A program made the position numbers and the translations under genes. Below, one piece after another: positions 8,147 through 15,686 of a stretch of DNA of 47,672 bases. Positions within the stretch are counted from its first letter, which is position 1; each line of letters begins with the position of its first letter. This stretch comes from Lachnospiraceae bacterium (GTDB lineage: Bacteria; Bacillota; Clostridia; Lachnospirales; Lachnospiraceae), in assembly GCA_021203145.1 (NCBI GenBank), contig JAJQBS010000019.1:1-47672 (forward strand), written 5' to 3'. Under the pieces are notes generated by a model. It was not told the origin of the DNA, made no database searches, and saw only the letters and a program-made list of their open reading frames with translations.

Positions 8147-10396
8147 ATGATCAGAAGATTTGCTTTTGGCTCGCCGCTGGAGACGGGTTCGGTGGTTCAC
8201 AAGCCGGGTCTCTTTGACGGGGAGCTGCTATATTTTAAAAAGGATGGAAATGTGCTGACGTTCCGGATGACCGAAGACGATATTGTATACGGGCTGGGCG
8301 AGAATGTGCGCGGTATCAATAAGCGTGGCTGGAGATATGTGAGCAACTGTACGGATGAGCCACATCACAATGAGGGAGTTGTGTCGCTGTACGGCGCACA
8401 TAATTTCCTGCTCGTTGACGGATATGGGCACAGCCCGGTGGGGATTTTTGTGGATACTCCTTCCCAGGTTTTTTATGATGTCGGATATACGAGATCAGAT
8501 ATTCTGGAAATCCGCGCAGGCTGCGATGACATGGAAATTTATGAGATCGACGGGGAATCGCCGGGCGCGGTGGTAAAGGAGTTCCGCGAGATCATTGGGC
8601 AGCCGTATCTTCCGCCGAAGTGGGCGTTTGGCTATGGGCAGAGCCGATGGAGCTATTTTTCCTCGGATGAGGTGAGAGAGGTGGCGGCGAAGCTTCAGGA
8701 GAATCATATCCCGGTTGACAGTATTTATCTGGACATTGACTATATGGAGGGCTACAGGGATTTCACGATCAACAGGGAGAGGTTTCCGGATTTTGAGGAG
8801 CTGGTGAGCGAAATGCGGCGGCAGGGAATCCACCTTGTGCCGATTATTGACGGCGGCGTGAAGGTGGAGGAGGGATATGAGGTCTGCGAGGAGGGCGTAA
8901 AGAACGGGTATTTCTGCAAGGATGAGAACGGGGAGAATTTTACCGTGGGCGTCTGGCCGGGGCTTTGTTATTTTCCGGACATGCTCAATGAGGACGCCGC
9001 GCGCTGGTTCGGCCGTAAGTATCAGTTTTTGCTGGATAAGGGGATTGATGGTTTCTGGAATGACATGAATGAGCCGGCGATTTTTTACTCCGGACGGCGG
9101 CTTGCGCGGCTGTTTGAAAAAATGGCCGGAGCCGGCAGACGAACCGGCGCAGACAGCCCGAAGGAGTCGGACGGTCCGGTCATTGCAGGCGGGGCAGAGG
9201 AGCCTGACGATCCGGTTACTGCAGACAGCTCAAAGGAGCCGGACGGTCCGGGCACCACGGACAGTCCAAAGGAGCCGGACGGTCTGGTCACCACGGACAG
9301 TCCAAAAGAGCCGGAAAGCCCGGTTGCCGCAGACGGTCTGGGAAAACCGGCTGTCCTGATCGGCGAGAGAGATCTGAGGCCATCAGATATCGGCGCCTAT
9401 TATGAGATTAAGACCATGGTCGAGCAGATGGAGAAAAATCCGGAAGACTATCAGAGCTTTTACCATAATTACCGGGGCAGGAGGGTTCGCCATGACAGGG
9501 TACACAATCTCTTTGGCTGCTATATGACGCGGGCGGCGCAGGAAGCGTTTGAGGAGCTCTCTCCGGAGCGCAGGATTCTGCTGTTTTCACGTTCCTCCTG
9601 TATCGGAATGCACCGTTATGGAGGGATCTGGATGGGGGATAACAGCTCCTGGTGGTCTCATCTCTTGATGAATCTGAAAATGCTGCCGTCTCTGAATATG
9701 TGCGGATTTCTCTATACGGGAGCGGATATCGGGGGATTTGGCTGTGACGCGACCGAGGATCTCCTTCTGCGGTGGCTGGCTCTGGGCATTTTTACTCCGC
9801 TGATGCGCAACCATTCCGCGCTTGGGACGCGCAGGCAGGAGCCTTATGCATTTGAACATACCGACGCTTTTGCAGGTATGATCGGGCTGCGCTACCGGCT
9901 GCTTCCTTATCTTTACAGTGAGTTCATGAAGGCAGCTCTCAGAGATGAAATGTACGCGGCTCCTCTCGGTTTTGTGTGGATCCGGGATGAGATCGCCCGG
10001 AGGGTGGAAGACCAGCTGATGATCGGCGGGAGCATCATGATCGCGCCGGTATGTGAGCAGAACGCGGCCGGGCGCGTCGTCTATCTTCCGGAAGAGATGA
10101 AGCTGGTGCGCTTTAAGGGAAGCGCTCTTACGGAGGAAAGCCCGCTTCCTGCCGGGCATCATTACATCCCGGTTGCTCTGGACGAGGTGGTGTTTTTTAT
10201 TCGCAGGCATCATATCCTGCCTCTTTGCCCGGGCGGGGGCAATACGGAGAGGATGGACTGGGGCGGTCTTACCTGCCTGCATTTTGCGGATGCGGGGGAT
10301 ACGTACGAGCTGTACGAGGACGACGGGATCAGCCGGGAAGCTGCTCTGGAAGGCCATATAAGGATCCTGTCACCGAACCTGGATAAACCAGAATGA
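8147..10396 (+). CDS. GH31 alpha-glucosidase with a repeat-derived loop
   Basis: A 749-residue cytosolic glycoside hydrolase (no signal peptide) that should release glucose from the non-reducing ends of alpha-glucosides such as isomaltose or maltose. The nucleophile is D306 in GFWNDMNEP; the acid/base is D498 in GIWMGDNSSWW. The blocks GMHRYGGIWMGDN, MCGFLYTGADIGGFG and PLMRNHSALGTR match the Blautia/Ruminococcus obeum type. The usual length is about 660-690; the excess is a hydrophilic insertion at residues 330-400 built of 12-residue repeats, placed just after the nucleophile strand where this subgroup already has a loop. The start follows GGGAG. It is probably a single-gene unit. YihQ-type sulfoquinovosidase was considered because a YihS-like gene is near, but the active-site blocks are those of glucosidases. 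Confidence 0.93.
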   Translation: MIRRFAFGSPLETGSVVHKPGLFDGELLYFKKDGNVLTFRMTEDDIVYGLGENVRGINKRGWRYVSNCTDEPHHNEGVVSLYGAHNFLLVDGYGHSPVGIFVDTPSQVFYDVGYTRSDILEIRAGCDDMEIYEIDGESPGAVVKEFREIIGQPYLPPKWAFGYGQSRWSYFSSDEVREVAAKLQENHIPVDSIYLDIDYMEGYRDFTINRERFPDFEELVSEMRRQGIHLVPIIDGGVKVEEGYEVCEEGVKNGYFCKDENGENFTVGVWPGLCYFPDMLNEDAARWFGRKYQFLLDKGIDGFWNDMNEPAIFYSGRRLARLFEKMAGAGRRTGADSPKESDGPVIAGGAEEPDDPVTADSSKEPDGPGTTDSPKEPDGLVTTDSPKEPESPVAADGLGKPAVLIGERDLRPSDIGAYYEIKTMVEQMEKNPEDYQSFYHNYRGRRVRHDRVHNLFGCYMTRAAQEAFEELSPERRILLFSRSSCIGMHRYGGIWMGDNSSWWSHLLMNLKMLPSLNMCGFLYTGADIGGFGCDATEDLLLRWLALGIFTPLMRNHSALGTRRQEPYAFEHTDAFAGMIGLRYRLLPYLYSEFMKAALRDEMYAAPLGFVWIRDEIARRVEDQLMIGGSIMIAPVCEQNAAGRVVYLPEEMKLVRFKGSALTEESPLPAGHHYIPVALDEVVFFIRRHHILPLCPGGGNTERMDWGGLTCLHFADAGDTYELYEDDGISREAALEGHIRILSPNLDKPE
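9149..9364 (+). repeat. 36-bp tandem repeat inside the GH31 gene
   Basis: Five 36-base units (9149-9184, 9185-9220, 9221-9256, 9257-9292, 9293-9328) and a partial sixth encode 12-residue units of the form xDSPKEPDGPVT. Units 3 to 5 are most alike and unit 2 is most diverged. The period is a multiple of three, so copy-number change keeps the frame. Confidence 0.9.
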
Positions 10397-10546
10397 AAAT
10401 GCTGTCGCCATGCGGGGACACGGAGGATACAAAGGGAAGTCTCTGCCGGCTATTGTAATAAAACACAAAAAAATGGTGAGCAGGTGCCGGAATTTGGAAG
10501 ATAGTTAAAACTGTAACAAAAGAAGTGAATTTTCCGTGGACTTTCC

Positions 10547-10575
10547 TTGACAGATTCGAATTTGTATTATATAAA
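10547..10575 (+). promoter_or_regulatory. Promoter of pckA and its AT-rich leader
   Basis: TTGACA (10547-10552) and TATAAA (10570-10575) are 17 bases apart. The leader to the pckA start is about 130 bases. It contains an AT-rich dyad (GTAAATATATA near 10605, TATATAATTTAC to 10636) that also offers a second TATAAT at 10627-10632. The rest of the 315-base gap 10397-10711 shows no gene. Confidence 0.75.
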
Positions 10576-10711
10576 TAGTGATGGAATTTGGTTGCTGTTC
10601 GATTGTAAATATATAGATATATGTTATATAATTTACGGTTGAGGCAATTCAAAATTACAACTGTTCAGGCAAGAATACAGCAGAATATGAAAGAAAGAGG
10701 TAGAGAGCAAT

Positions 10712-12316
10712 ATGGCATGTGTTGATTTGACAAAGTATGGTATCAACGGAGTTACTGAGATTGTACACAATCCTTCCTATGAGTTCCTTTTTGAGGAGGA
10801 GATGAAGCCGGAGCTGACCGGGTATGACAAGGGACAGCTTTCCGAGCTTGACGCGGTGAACGTTATGACAGGTATTTACACCGGCCGTTCCCCGAAAGAC
10901 AAATATATCGTTATGGATGAGAACTCGAAGGACACCGTATGGTGGACGACCGAGGGTTATAAGAATGACAACCATCCGATGAGCGAAGAGACCTGGGCAG
11001 CGGTAAAGAAGATGGCTCAGGAGCAGCTTTCCGGAAAAAGACTGTTTGTCGTTGACGCATACTGCGGCGCAAACAAGGATACTCGCATGGCGATCCGTTT
11101 CATGATGGAGGTGGCATGGCAGGCTCACTTTGTTGAGAATATGTTCATCAAGCCGTCTGCAGAGGAGCTTGAGACATTCGAGCCGGATTTCGTGGTTTAT
11201 ACCGCATCCAAGGCAAAGGTTGACAATTACAAGGAGCTGGGTCTGAATTCCGAGACCTGCGTAGCGTTCAACATCACGAGCCGTGAGCAGGTCATCCTGA
11301 ATACCTGGTACGGCGGCGAGATGAAGAAGGGTATGTTCTCCATGATGAACTACTATCTGCCGCTGAAGGGCATCGCTTCCATGCACTGCTCCGCGAATAC
11401 CGATATGAACGGCGAGAATACCGCGATCTTCTTCGGCCTTTCCGGTACAGGCAAGACCACCCTTTCTACCGATCCGAAGCGTCTGCTGATCGGCGATGAT
11501 GAGCACGGCTGGGATGACAACGGCGTGTTCAACTTTGAGGGCGGCTGCTACGCGAAGGTGATCAACCTCGACAAGGATTCTGAGCCGGACATCTACAACG
11601 CGATCAAGAGAAATGCACTTCTCGAGAACGTGACCCTGGATGAGAATGGCAAGATCGATTTCGCTGACAAGAGCGTGACCGAGAATACCCGTGTATCCTA
11701 TCCGATCGACCATATTGAGAAGATTGTACGCCCGGTATCCTCCGCACCGGCTGCAAAGCAGGTCATCTTCCTGTCCGCAGACGCGTTTGGCGTACTTCCG
11801 CCGGTATCCATTCTGACTCCGGAGCAGACACAGTATTACTTCCTGTCCGGTTTCACAGCAAAGCTGGCTGGTACCGAGCGCGGCATCACAGAGCCGACCC
11901 CGACCTTCTCGGCATGCTTCGGCCAGGCGTTCCTGGAACTGCATCCGACCAAGTACGCGGAGGAACTGGTAAAGAGAATGGAGCAGAGCGGCGCGAAGGC
12001 TTATCTGGTAAATACCGGATGGAACGGCACCGGCAAGCGTATCTCCATTAAGGATACCCGCGGCATCATCGATGCAATCCTGGATGGCTCCATCCTGAAC
12101 GCGCCGACCAAGAAGATCCCGTACTTTGATTTCGAAGTACCGACCGAGCTTCCGGGTGTAGATCCGGCAATCCTCGACCCGCGTGACACCTATGCAAACG
12201 CTTCCGAGTGGGAAGAGAAGGCAAAGGATCTGGCAGGCCGCTTCGTGAAGAACTTCGACAAGTATACGACCAACGAGGCCGGCAAGGCACTCGTAGCCGC
12301 AGGCCCGCAGCTGTAA
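10712..12316 (+). CDS. pckA: Phosphoenolpyruvate carboxykinase (ATP)
   Basis: A 534-residue cytosolic enzyme interconverting oxaloacetate and phosphoenolpyruvate with ATP/ADP. It serves gluconeogenesis or, in anaerobes making succinate or propionate, CO2 fixation in the reverse direction. The P-loop is [11 protein letters not shown] (about residues 243-253), followed by the metal/nucleotide block [22 protein letters not shown] and RVSYPIDH; the substrate-site YTGRSPKDK is near residue 50. The length fits the family. AAAGAGG precedes the start. Codon use is strongly biased (CTG, CCG, ACC), as in a highly expressed gene. It has its own promoter and a strong terminator, so it is monocistronic. 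Confidence 0.97.
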   Translation: MACVDLTKYGINGVTEIVHNPSYEFLFEEEMKPELTGYDKGQLSELDAVNVMTGIYTGRSPKDKYIVMDENSKDTVWWTTEGYKNDNHPMSEETWAAVKKMAQEQLSGKRLFVVDAYCGANKDTRMAIRFMMEVAWQAHFVENMFIKPSAEELETFEPDFVVYTASKAKVDNYKELGLNSETCVAFNITSREQVILNTWYGGEMKKGMFSMMNYYLPLKGIASMHCSANTDMNGENTAIFFGLSGTGKTTLSTDPKRLLIGDDEHGWDDNGVFNFEGGCYAKVINLDKDSEPDIYNAIKRNALLENVTLDENGKIDFADKSVTENTRVSYPIDHIEKIVRPVSSAPAAKQVIFLSADAFGVLPPVSILTPEQTQYYFLSGFTAKLAGTERGITEPTPTFSACFGQAFLELHPTKYAEELVKRMEQSGAKAYLVNTGWNGTGKRISIKDTRGIIDAILDGSILNAPTKKIPYFDFEVPTELPGVDPAILDPRDTYANASEWEEKAKDLAGRFVKNFDKYTTNEAGKALVAAGPQL

Positions 12317-12401
12317 TTAATTAATCGATTTCAGTGAATCCGGGTTTCTGCGAAAAGGCAGGAGTGGCAGTACTGATAATTTGAATTAGTTTAGAAACGG
12401 A

Positions 12402-12433
12402 AAGAGCGTTCATATAATATGAACGCTCTTTTA
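12402..12433 (+). terminator. Terminator of pckA
   Basis: AAGAGCGTTCATA (12402-12414) and TATGAACGCTCTT (12418-12430) form a 13-bp perfect stem with a three-base loop, followed by TTAAGTTT. Confidence 0.85.
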
Positions 12434-12496
12434 AGTTTGAAATCAAATAAATATTACTTTTCAAAAACAGAAAGAAATGGCATACTAATTATGTTG

Positions 12497-12527
12497 CCTC
12501 CCTTCTATACTGGTAACAGAAGGGAGG
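12497..12527 (+). promoter_or_regulatory. Hairpin that sequesters the ribosome site of the small ORF
   Basis: CCTCCCTTCT (12497-12506) pairs perfectly with AGAAGGGAGG (12518-12527) around an 11-base loop. The right arm contains the AGGGAGG ribosome binding site of the ORF at 12535, so translation should be blocked while the stem is closed. A possible promoter, TTCAAA-17-TACTAA, ends about ten bases upstream. Confidence 0.8.
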
Positions 12528-12534
12528 TGAGAGC

Positions 12535-12630
12535 ATGTATACCGTACTATCTTTTCTGATTTCTATCACTGCTAATATTGTGTCGATGTACATAGGCAGA
12601 TGGATTGACAGAAACAATGGCCGAAGATGA
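12535..12630 (+). CDS. 31-residue hydrophobic small protein, toxin-like
   Basis: ATG at 12535 follows AGAAGGGAGG with seven bases between and opens a 31-codon frame ending TGA. The product has one hydrophobic stretch (VLSFLISITANIVSMYIG) followed by a basic and polar tail (RWIDRNNGRR). Short one-helix proteins with a very strong but structurally masked ribosome site are a hallmark of type I toxins such as TxpA- and Fst-like peptides. I recall very similar short hypothetical proteins in Lachnospiraceae but no established function. No antisense RNA promoter was identified with confidence between 12631 and 12758. It could also be a small membrane regulator. It lies between pckA and the convergent ABC-F gene; the rest of the gap holds no gene. 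Confidence 0.65.
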   Translation: MYTVLSFLISITANIVSMYIGRWIDRNNGRR

Positions 12631-12758
12631 TGATTCGGACGGAACATGTTCGTATTCGCAATGTGAGTATGGACAAAAACCTCGCCGATAAGGAGGGAGA
12701 AAAGTTTTTACTTCAATAGATTTCAATCTAAAGTCTTTCATTTCGCCTCAGCAGTTTC

Positions 12759-14402
12759 TCACAGATTGTCTTCCTCCGGATTCCCCTCTGTTGTGTAGAT
12801 CTGGCGCTTTCTGGCCATTTCATCGCTTTCGAGATACTCATCGTAGGTCGTGATCTTGTCGATCAGCCTGCCATTCGGCAGGATCTCCATGATCCGGTTC
12901 GCGGTCGTCTGCACGATCTGGTGGTCGCGGGAGGAGAAAAGAATCACGCCAGGGAATTTCATCATGCCGTTGTTGAGGGCGGTGATGGACTCCATATCCA
13001 GATGATTGGTCGGCTCGTCGAAAATCAGGACGTTGGAGCCGGAGATCATCATCTTGGAGAGCATGCAGCGCACGCGTTCGCCACCGGAGAGCACCTTCAT
13101 TTTTTTCACGCCGTCGTCGCCGGCGAAAAGCATTCTGCCGAGGAAGCCGCGCACGTAGGTGGCGTCCTTGATCTCGGAGTAGCCGGTGAGCCACTCTACA
13201 ATGGTCAGGTCATTGTCAAATTCTTTCGAGCTGTCCTTCGGGAAGTAGGCCTGTGTGGTGGTCACGCCCCATTTGAAGGTGCCTTCGTCCGGCTCGATTT
13301 CGCCCATGAGAATCTGGAAAAATGTCGTCTTGGCGAGCTCGTTGCTGCCGACAAACGCGACCTTGTCGTCATGCCCCAGGGTGAAGGTCAGGTCGTCAAG
13401 AATCTTTACGCCGTCGATGGTCTTGGAGAGGTTCTGCACCATGAGCACCTCATTGCCGATCTCGCGGTTCGGGCGAAAATCAATATATGGATATTTGCGG
13501 CTCGAAGGCTTGATCTCATCGAGCTGGATTTTTTCGAGCGCGCGCTTCCTGGAAGTCGCCTGTTTGGATTTGGAGGCGTTTGCGGAGAAGCGGGAGATGA
13601 ACTCCTGCAGTTCTTTGATTTTTTCCTCTTTTTTGCGGTTGGCTTCCTTCATCTGGCGGATCAGAAGCTGGCTGGACTCATACCAGAAATCATAGTTTCC
13701 GGCGTACAGCTGAATCTTGCCATAGTCAATGTCGGCGATCTGCGTGCAGACCTTATTCAGAAAATAGCGGTCGTGGGAGACCACGATGACGATGTTGTCA
13801 AAGTTGATCAGAAACTCCTCCAGCCAGGCGATCGCATCCAGATCCAGGTGGTTCGTCGGCTCGTCCAGAAGCAGGATATCCGGATTGCCGAACAGCGCAC
13901 GCGCCAGGAGGACTTTGACTTTTTCGTTGCCGTTCAGATCCTTCATCAGATTGTAATGGAGATCGGTGTCAATGCCGAGCCCATTCAGGAGCGTGGCCGC
14001 GTCTGACTCTGCTTCCCAGCCGTTCATCTCGGCAAACTCGCCCTCCAGCTCACTGGCACGGATGCCGTCCTCATCGGAAAAATCCTCCTTCATGTAGATG
14101 GCGTCTTTCTCCTTCATAATGTCATACAGACGCTGGTTCCCCATAATTACCGTATCAAGCACCGGGAATTCGTCGTATTTAAAATGATCCTGCTCCAGTA
14201 CGGACAGGCGCTGCCCCGGGGTCATGGACACATCCCCCTTTGTGGTCTCCAGCTGTCCGGAGAGAATCCTCAGAAACGTTGACTTTCCGGCGCCGTTCGC
14301 TCCGATCAGCCCATAGCAGTTGCCCTCGGTAAATTTGATATTGACATCCTCGAACAGAGCCTTCTTGCCGATCCGAAGAGTTACATTGTTTGCACTGATC
14401 AT
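12759..14402 (-). CDS. ABC-F family ribosome-associated ATPase (YkpA/YbiT-like)
   Basis: A 547-residue soluble protein with two ABC ATPase domains and no membrane segments. ABC-F proteins act on the ribosome in translation quality control or, in some subfamilies, antibiotic protection. Domain 1 has Walker A GANGAGKST, a signature LNGNEK instead of LSGGE, Walker B LLLDEP and SHD; then a Lys/Glu-rich linker (about residues 240-310). Domain 2 has the GSNELAKTT Walker A typical of the YkpA/YbiT subgroup, LSGGERVRCMLSK and LIFDEPTNHLD. The H-loop of domain 2 reads SSRDHQ, with R492 where His is usual. GGAG precedes the start at 14402. It has its own promoter and a leader with a hairpin and short ORF. 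It is more likely a housekeeping factor than a resistance protein. Confidence 0.9.
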   Translation of the reverse strand: MISANNVTLRIGKKALFEDVNIKFTEGNCYGLIGANGAGKSTFLRILSGQLETTKGDVSMTPGQRLSVLEQDHFKYDEFPVLDTVIMGNQRLYDIMKEKDAIYMKEDFSDEDGIRASELEGEFAEMNGWEAESDAATLLNGLGIDTDLHYNLMKDLNGNEKVKVLLARALFGNPDILLLDEPTNHLDLDAIAWLEEFLINFDNIVIVVSHDRYFLNKVCTQIADIDYGKIQLYAGNYDFWYESSQLLIRQMKEANRKKEEKIKELQEFISRFSANASKSKQATSRKRALEKIQLDEIKPSSRKYPYIDFRPNREIGNEVLMVQNLSKTIDGVKILDDLTFTLGHDDKVAFVGSNELAKTTFFQILMGEIEPDEGTFKWGVTTTQAYFPKDSSKEFDNDLTIVEWLTGYSEIKDATYVRGFLGRMLFAGDDGVKKMKVLSGGERVRCMLSKMMISGSNVLIFDEPTNHLDMESITALNNGMMKFPGVILFSSRDHQIVQTTANRIMEILPNGRLIDKITTYDEYLESDEMARKRQIYTTEGNPEEDNL

Positions 14403-14445
14403 AATAAAATCTCCATATTGTAGAAATAACGCAGGTTTCTCTGCT

Positions 14446-14484
14446 TCACGATGGGGCTTTTCCCTGTAAAATATATGTTTTCAT
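14446..14484 (-). CDS. Candidate leader peptide upstream of the ABC-F gene
   Basis: A 12-codon ORF (MKTYILQGKAPS) in the leader of the ABC-F gene, with GAGG five bases before its ATG; that GAGG lies in the right arm (minus sense) of the hairpin at 14486-14512. Leader peptides that sense stalled ribosomes are known upstream of several ABC-F genes. Here no clear terminator follows, only a weak GCAG...CTGC pairing, so attenuation is a guess. Confidence 0.3.
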   Translation of the reverse strand: MKTYILQGKAPS

Positions 14485-14485
14485 A

Positions 14486-14512
14486 CGTACCTCGCAGTAA
14501 GTGCGAAGTACG
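14486..14512 (-). other. Hairpin in the ABC-F leader
   Basis: CGTACCTCGCA (14486-14496) pairs with TGCGAAGTACG (14502-14512) with one mismatch around a five-base loop. It begins about ten bases after the predicted start point. Confidence 0.6.
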
Positions 14513-14528
14513 ATCCTGAACAGTTACG

Positions 14529-14556
14529 ATTATACACAAATATGCTGGTTTTTCAA
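14529..14556 (-). promoter_or_regulatory. Promoter of the ABC-F gene
   Basis: On the minus strand TTGAAA (14556-14551) and TATAAT (14534-14529) are 16 bases apart, giving a leader of about 120 bases. Confidence 0.7.
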
Positions 14557-14662
14557 GGGGATTTTTCACTTTGCGTTTTTACATATAAGACTACTTGGGA
14601 GATCGTTTACAGGGTTTTTCGCTCCAGACTTTTGCCAGGGAACTTTTCACCTGGCATTTTTA
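14555..14662 (+). repeat. Degenerate direct repeat between the ABC-F and amidase promoters
   Basis: A segment beginning AGGGGATTTTTCACTTTGCG (14556 on) is repeated about 80 bases later as AGGGAACTTTTCACCTGGCA, each followed by TTTTTA; a partial third resemblance lies between them. No gene is supported here. Confidence 0.35.
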
Positions 14663-14663
14663 C

Positions 14664-14692
14664 TTTACAAGAGAGAAATCCTTTTGTATAAT
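14664..14692 (+). promoter_or_regulatory. Promoter for the amidase gene
   Basis: TTTACA (14664-14669) and TATAAT (14687-14692) are 17 bases apart. A second TATAAT at 14744-14749, without a good -35, lies closer to the gene and could be a weak or alternative-sigma start. Confidence 0.6.
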
Positions 14693-14787
14693 GACAACGG
14701 TTGACAAATAATCAGAAGCACCTTTGGCGGCGGCATTTCATACTATAATCTGGAAGCTGTATGAATGAGGAAGGTATGGAGAATGCT

Positions 14788-15576
14788 ATGACGAAGGTGA
14801 TTTTAGACGCCGGGCACGGCGGCTACGAGCCGGGCGCGGTATATGAAGGGCGCAATGAGAAGGATGACACTCTGCGGCTGACTCTGGCGGTTGGAGATAT
14901 TCTGGAAGAAAATGGCGTGGAAGTGGCCTATACCCGGACGGAGGACGTGTATGATTCTCCGCTTCAGAAAGCGCAGATTGCGAATGAGCAGGGCGGGGAT
15001 TTTTTCATTTCTATTCACAGAAACTCCAGTCCCCGGGATAATCAGTATTCAGGCGTAGAGACGCTGGTTTATGACCTTTCCGGAGATAAGGCTGCGCTCG
15101 CGGAGGCGATCAATGCCGAGCTGGCTGAGGTCGGATTCCGTGATCTCGGAGTAAAGGAGCGTCCGGATCTGATCGTGCTGAAACGGACCGAGATGCCCGC
15201 GGTGCTGGTGGAGGTCGGGTTTCTGAACACGGACGCGGATAATGAACTGTTTGACCGTGAGTTTGCCGCCATTGCGGAGGCAATCGCGGGGGGAGTTTTA
15301 AGCACCCTGGAAGAGGCAGGAAAAAACAGCCCGGACTCCGGCGCGGGAAGCCCCGGCTCTGGAAAGCTCTACCGGGTACAGACAGGCGCTTACCGCAACC
15401 GTGCCTATGCGGAAGATCTGCTCTATCGATTGCAGCAGCAGAATTATCCGGCGTTTCTTCTCTACGAGGATGGCCTCTACAAGGTGCAGGTGGGCGCGTT
15501 CGCGCAGCTGGATAATGCGGTGCAGATGGAGGCTGCCCTGCGCCGGGCGGGATACTCGACGTTTCTTACGACGTAG
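14788..15576 (+). CDS. N-acetylmuramoyl-L-alanine amidase with SPOR domain (CwlC-like)
   Basis: A 262-residue zinc amidase cutting the bond between muramic acid and the stem peptide of peptidoglycan. The amidase_3 domain (about residues 1-175) shows the zinc-ligand region DAGHGG, SIHRNS and the catalytic Glu in LVEVGFLNTDAD. A Ser/Pro/Gly linker (GKNSPDSGAGSPGSG) leads to a C-terminal SPOR domain (LYRVQTGAY ... LYKVQVGAF). No signal peptide is present. This domain order and length match B. subtilis CwlC, made in the mother cell to release the spore, and I infer the same role. Start candidates are 14761, 14776 and 14788; 14788 is preferred because GGAG lies six bases upstream and CwlC starts equally close to the D-GHGG motif. 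Confidence 0.88.
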   Translation: MTKVILDAGHGGYEPGAVYEGRNEKDDTLRLTLAVGDILEENGVEVAYTRTEDVYDSPLQKAQIANEQGGDFFISIHRNSSPRDNQYSGVETLVYDLSGDKAALAEAINAELAEVGFRDLGVKERPDLIVLKRTEMPAVLVEVGFLNTDADNELFDREFAAIAEAIAGGVLSTLEEAGKNSPDSGAGSPGSGKLYRVQTGAYRNRAYAEDLLYRLQQQNYPAFLLYEDGLYKVQVGAFAQLDNAVQMEAALRRAGYSTFLTT

Positions 15577-15686
15577 CTGTGCGGGAAAAGGAAAACCTGT
15601 GAAACAATGAAATGCCTGGACGCCCGGGAAATTGGCGGGTGTACCGGCAGGACAGATGAAAAGAAACCTTTGGGACAGTGAGAATC

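Noticed and set aside
3155..10396. A sulfoquinovose-degradation locus (YihS-like isomerase plus GH31)
   Set aside because: The GH31 has alpha-glucosidase active-site blocks, the genes are far apart, and no sulfofructose kinase, transaldolase or sulfonate transporter is present.
10655..11944. 429-codon ORF antisense to pckA
   Set aside because: It mirrors the codon bias of pckA, has no ribosome site or recognisable domain, and the plus-strand gene is certain.
12921..14006. 361-codon plus-strand ORF inside the ABC-F gene
   Set aside because: Antisense shadow of a highly conserved gene; no motifs.
14501..14704. 67-codon plus-strand ORF with repeated FHFAFLHI/FHLAFLLY motifs
   Set aside because: It runs through two opposing promoters, and the protein repeat follows from a non-coding DNA repeat; no ribosome site.
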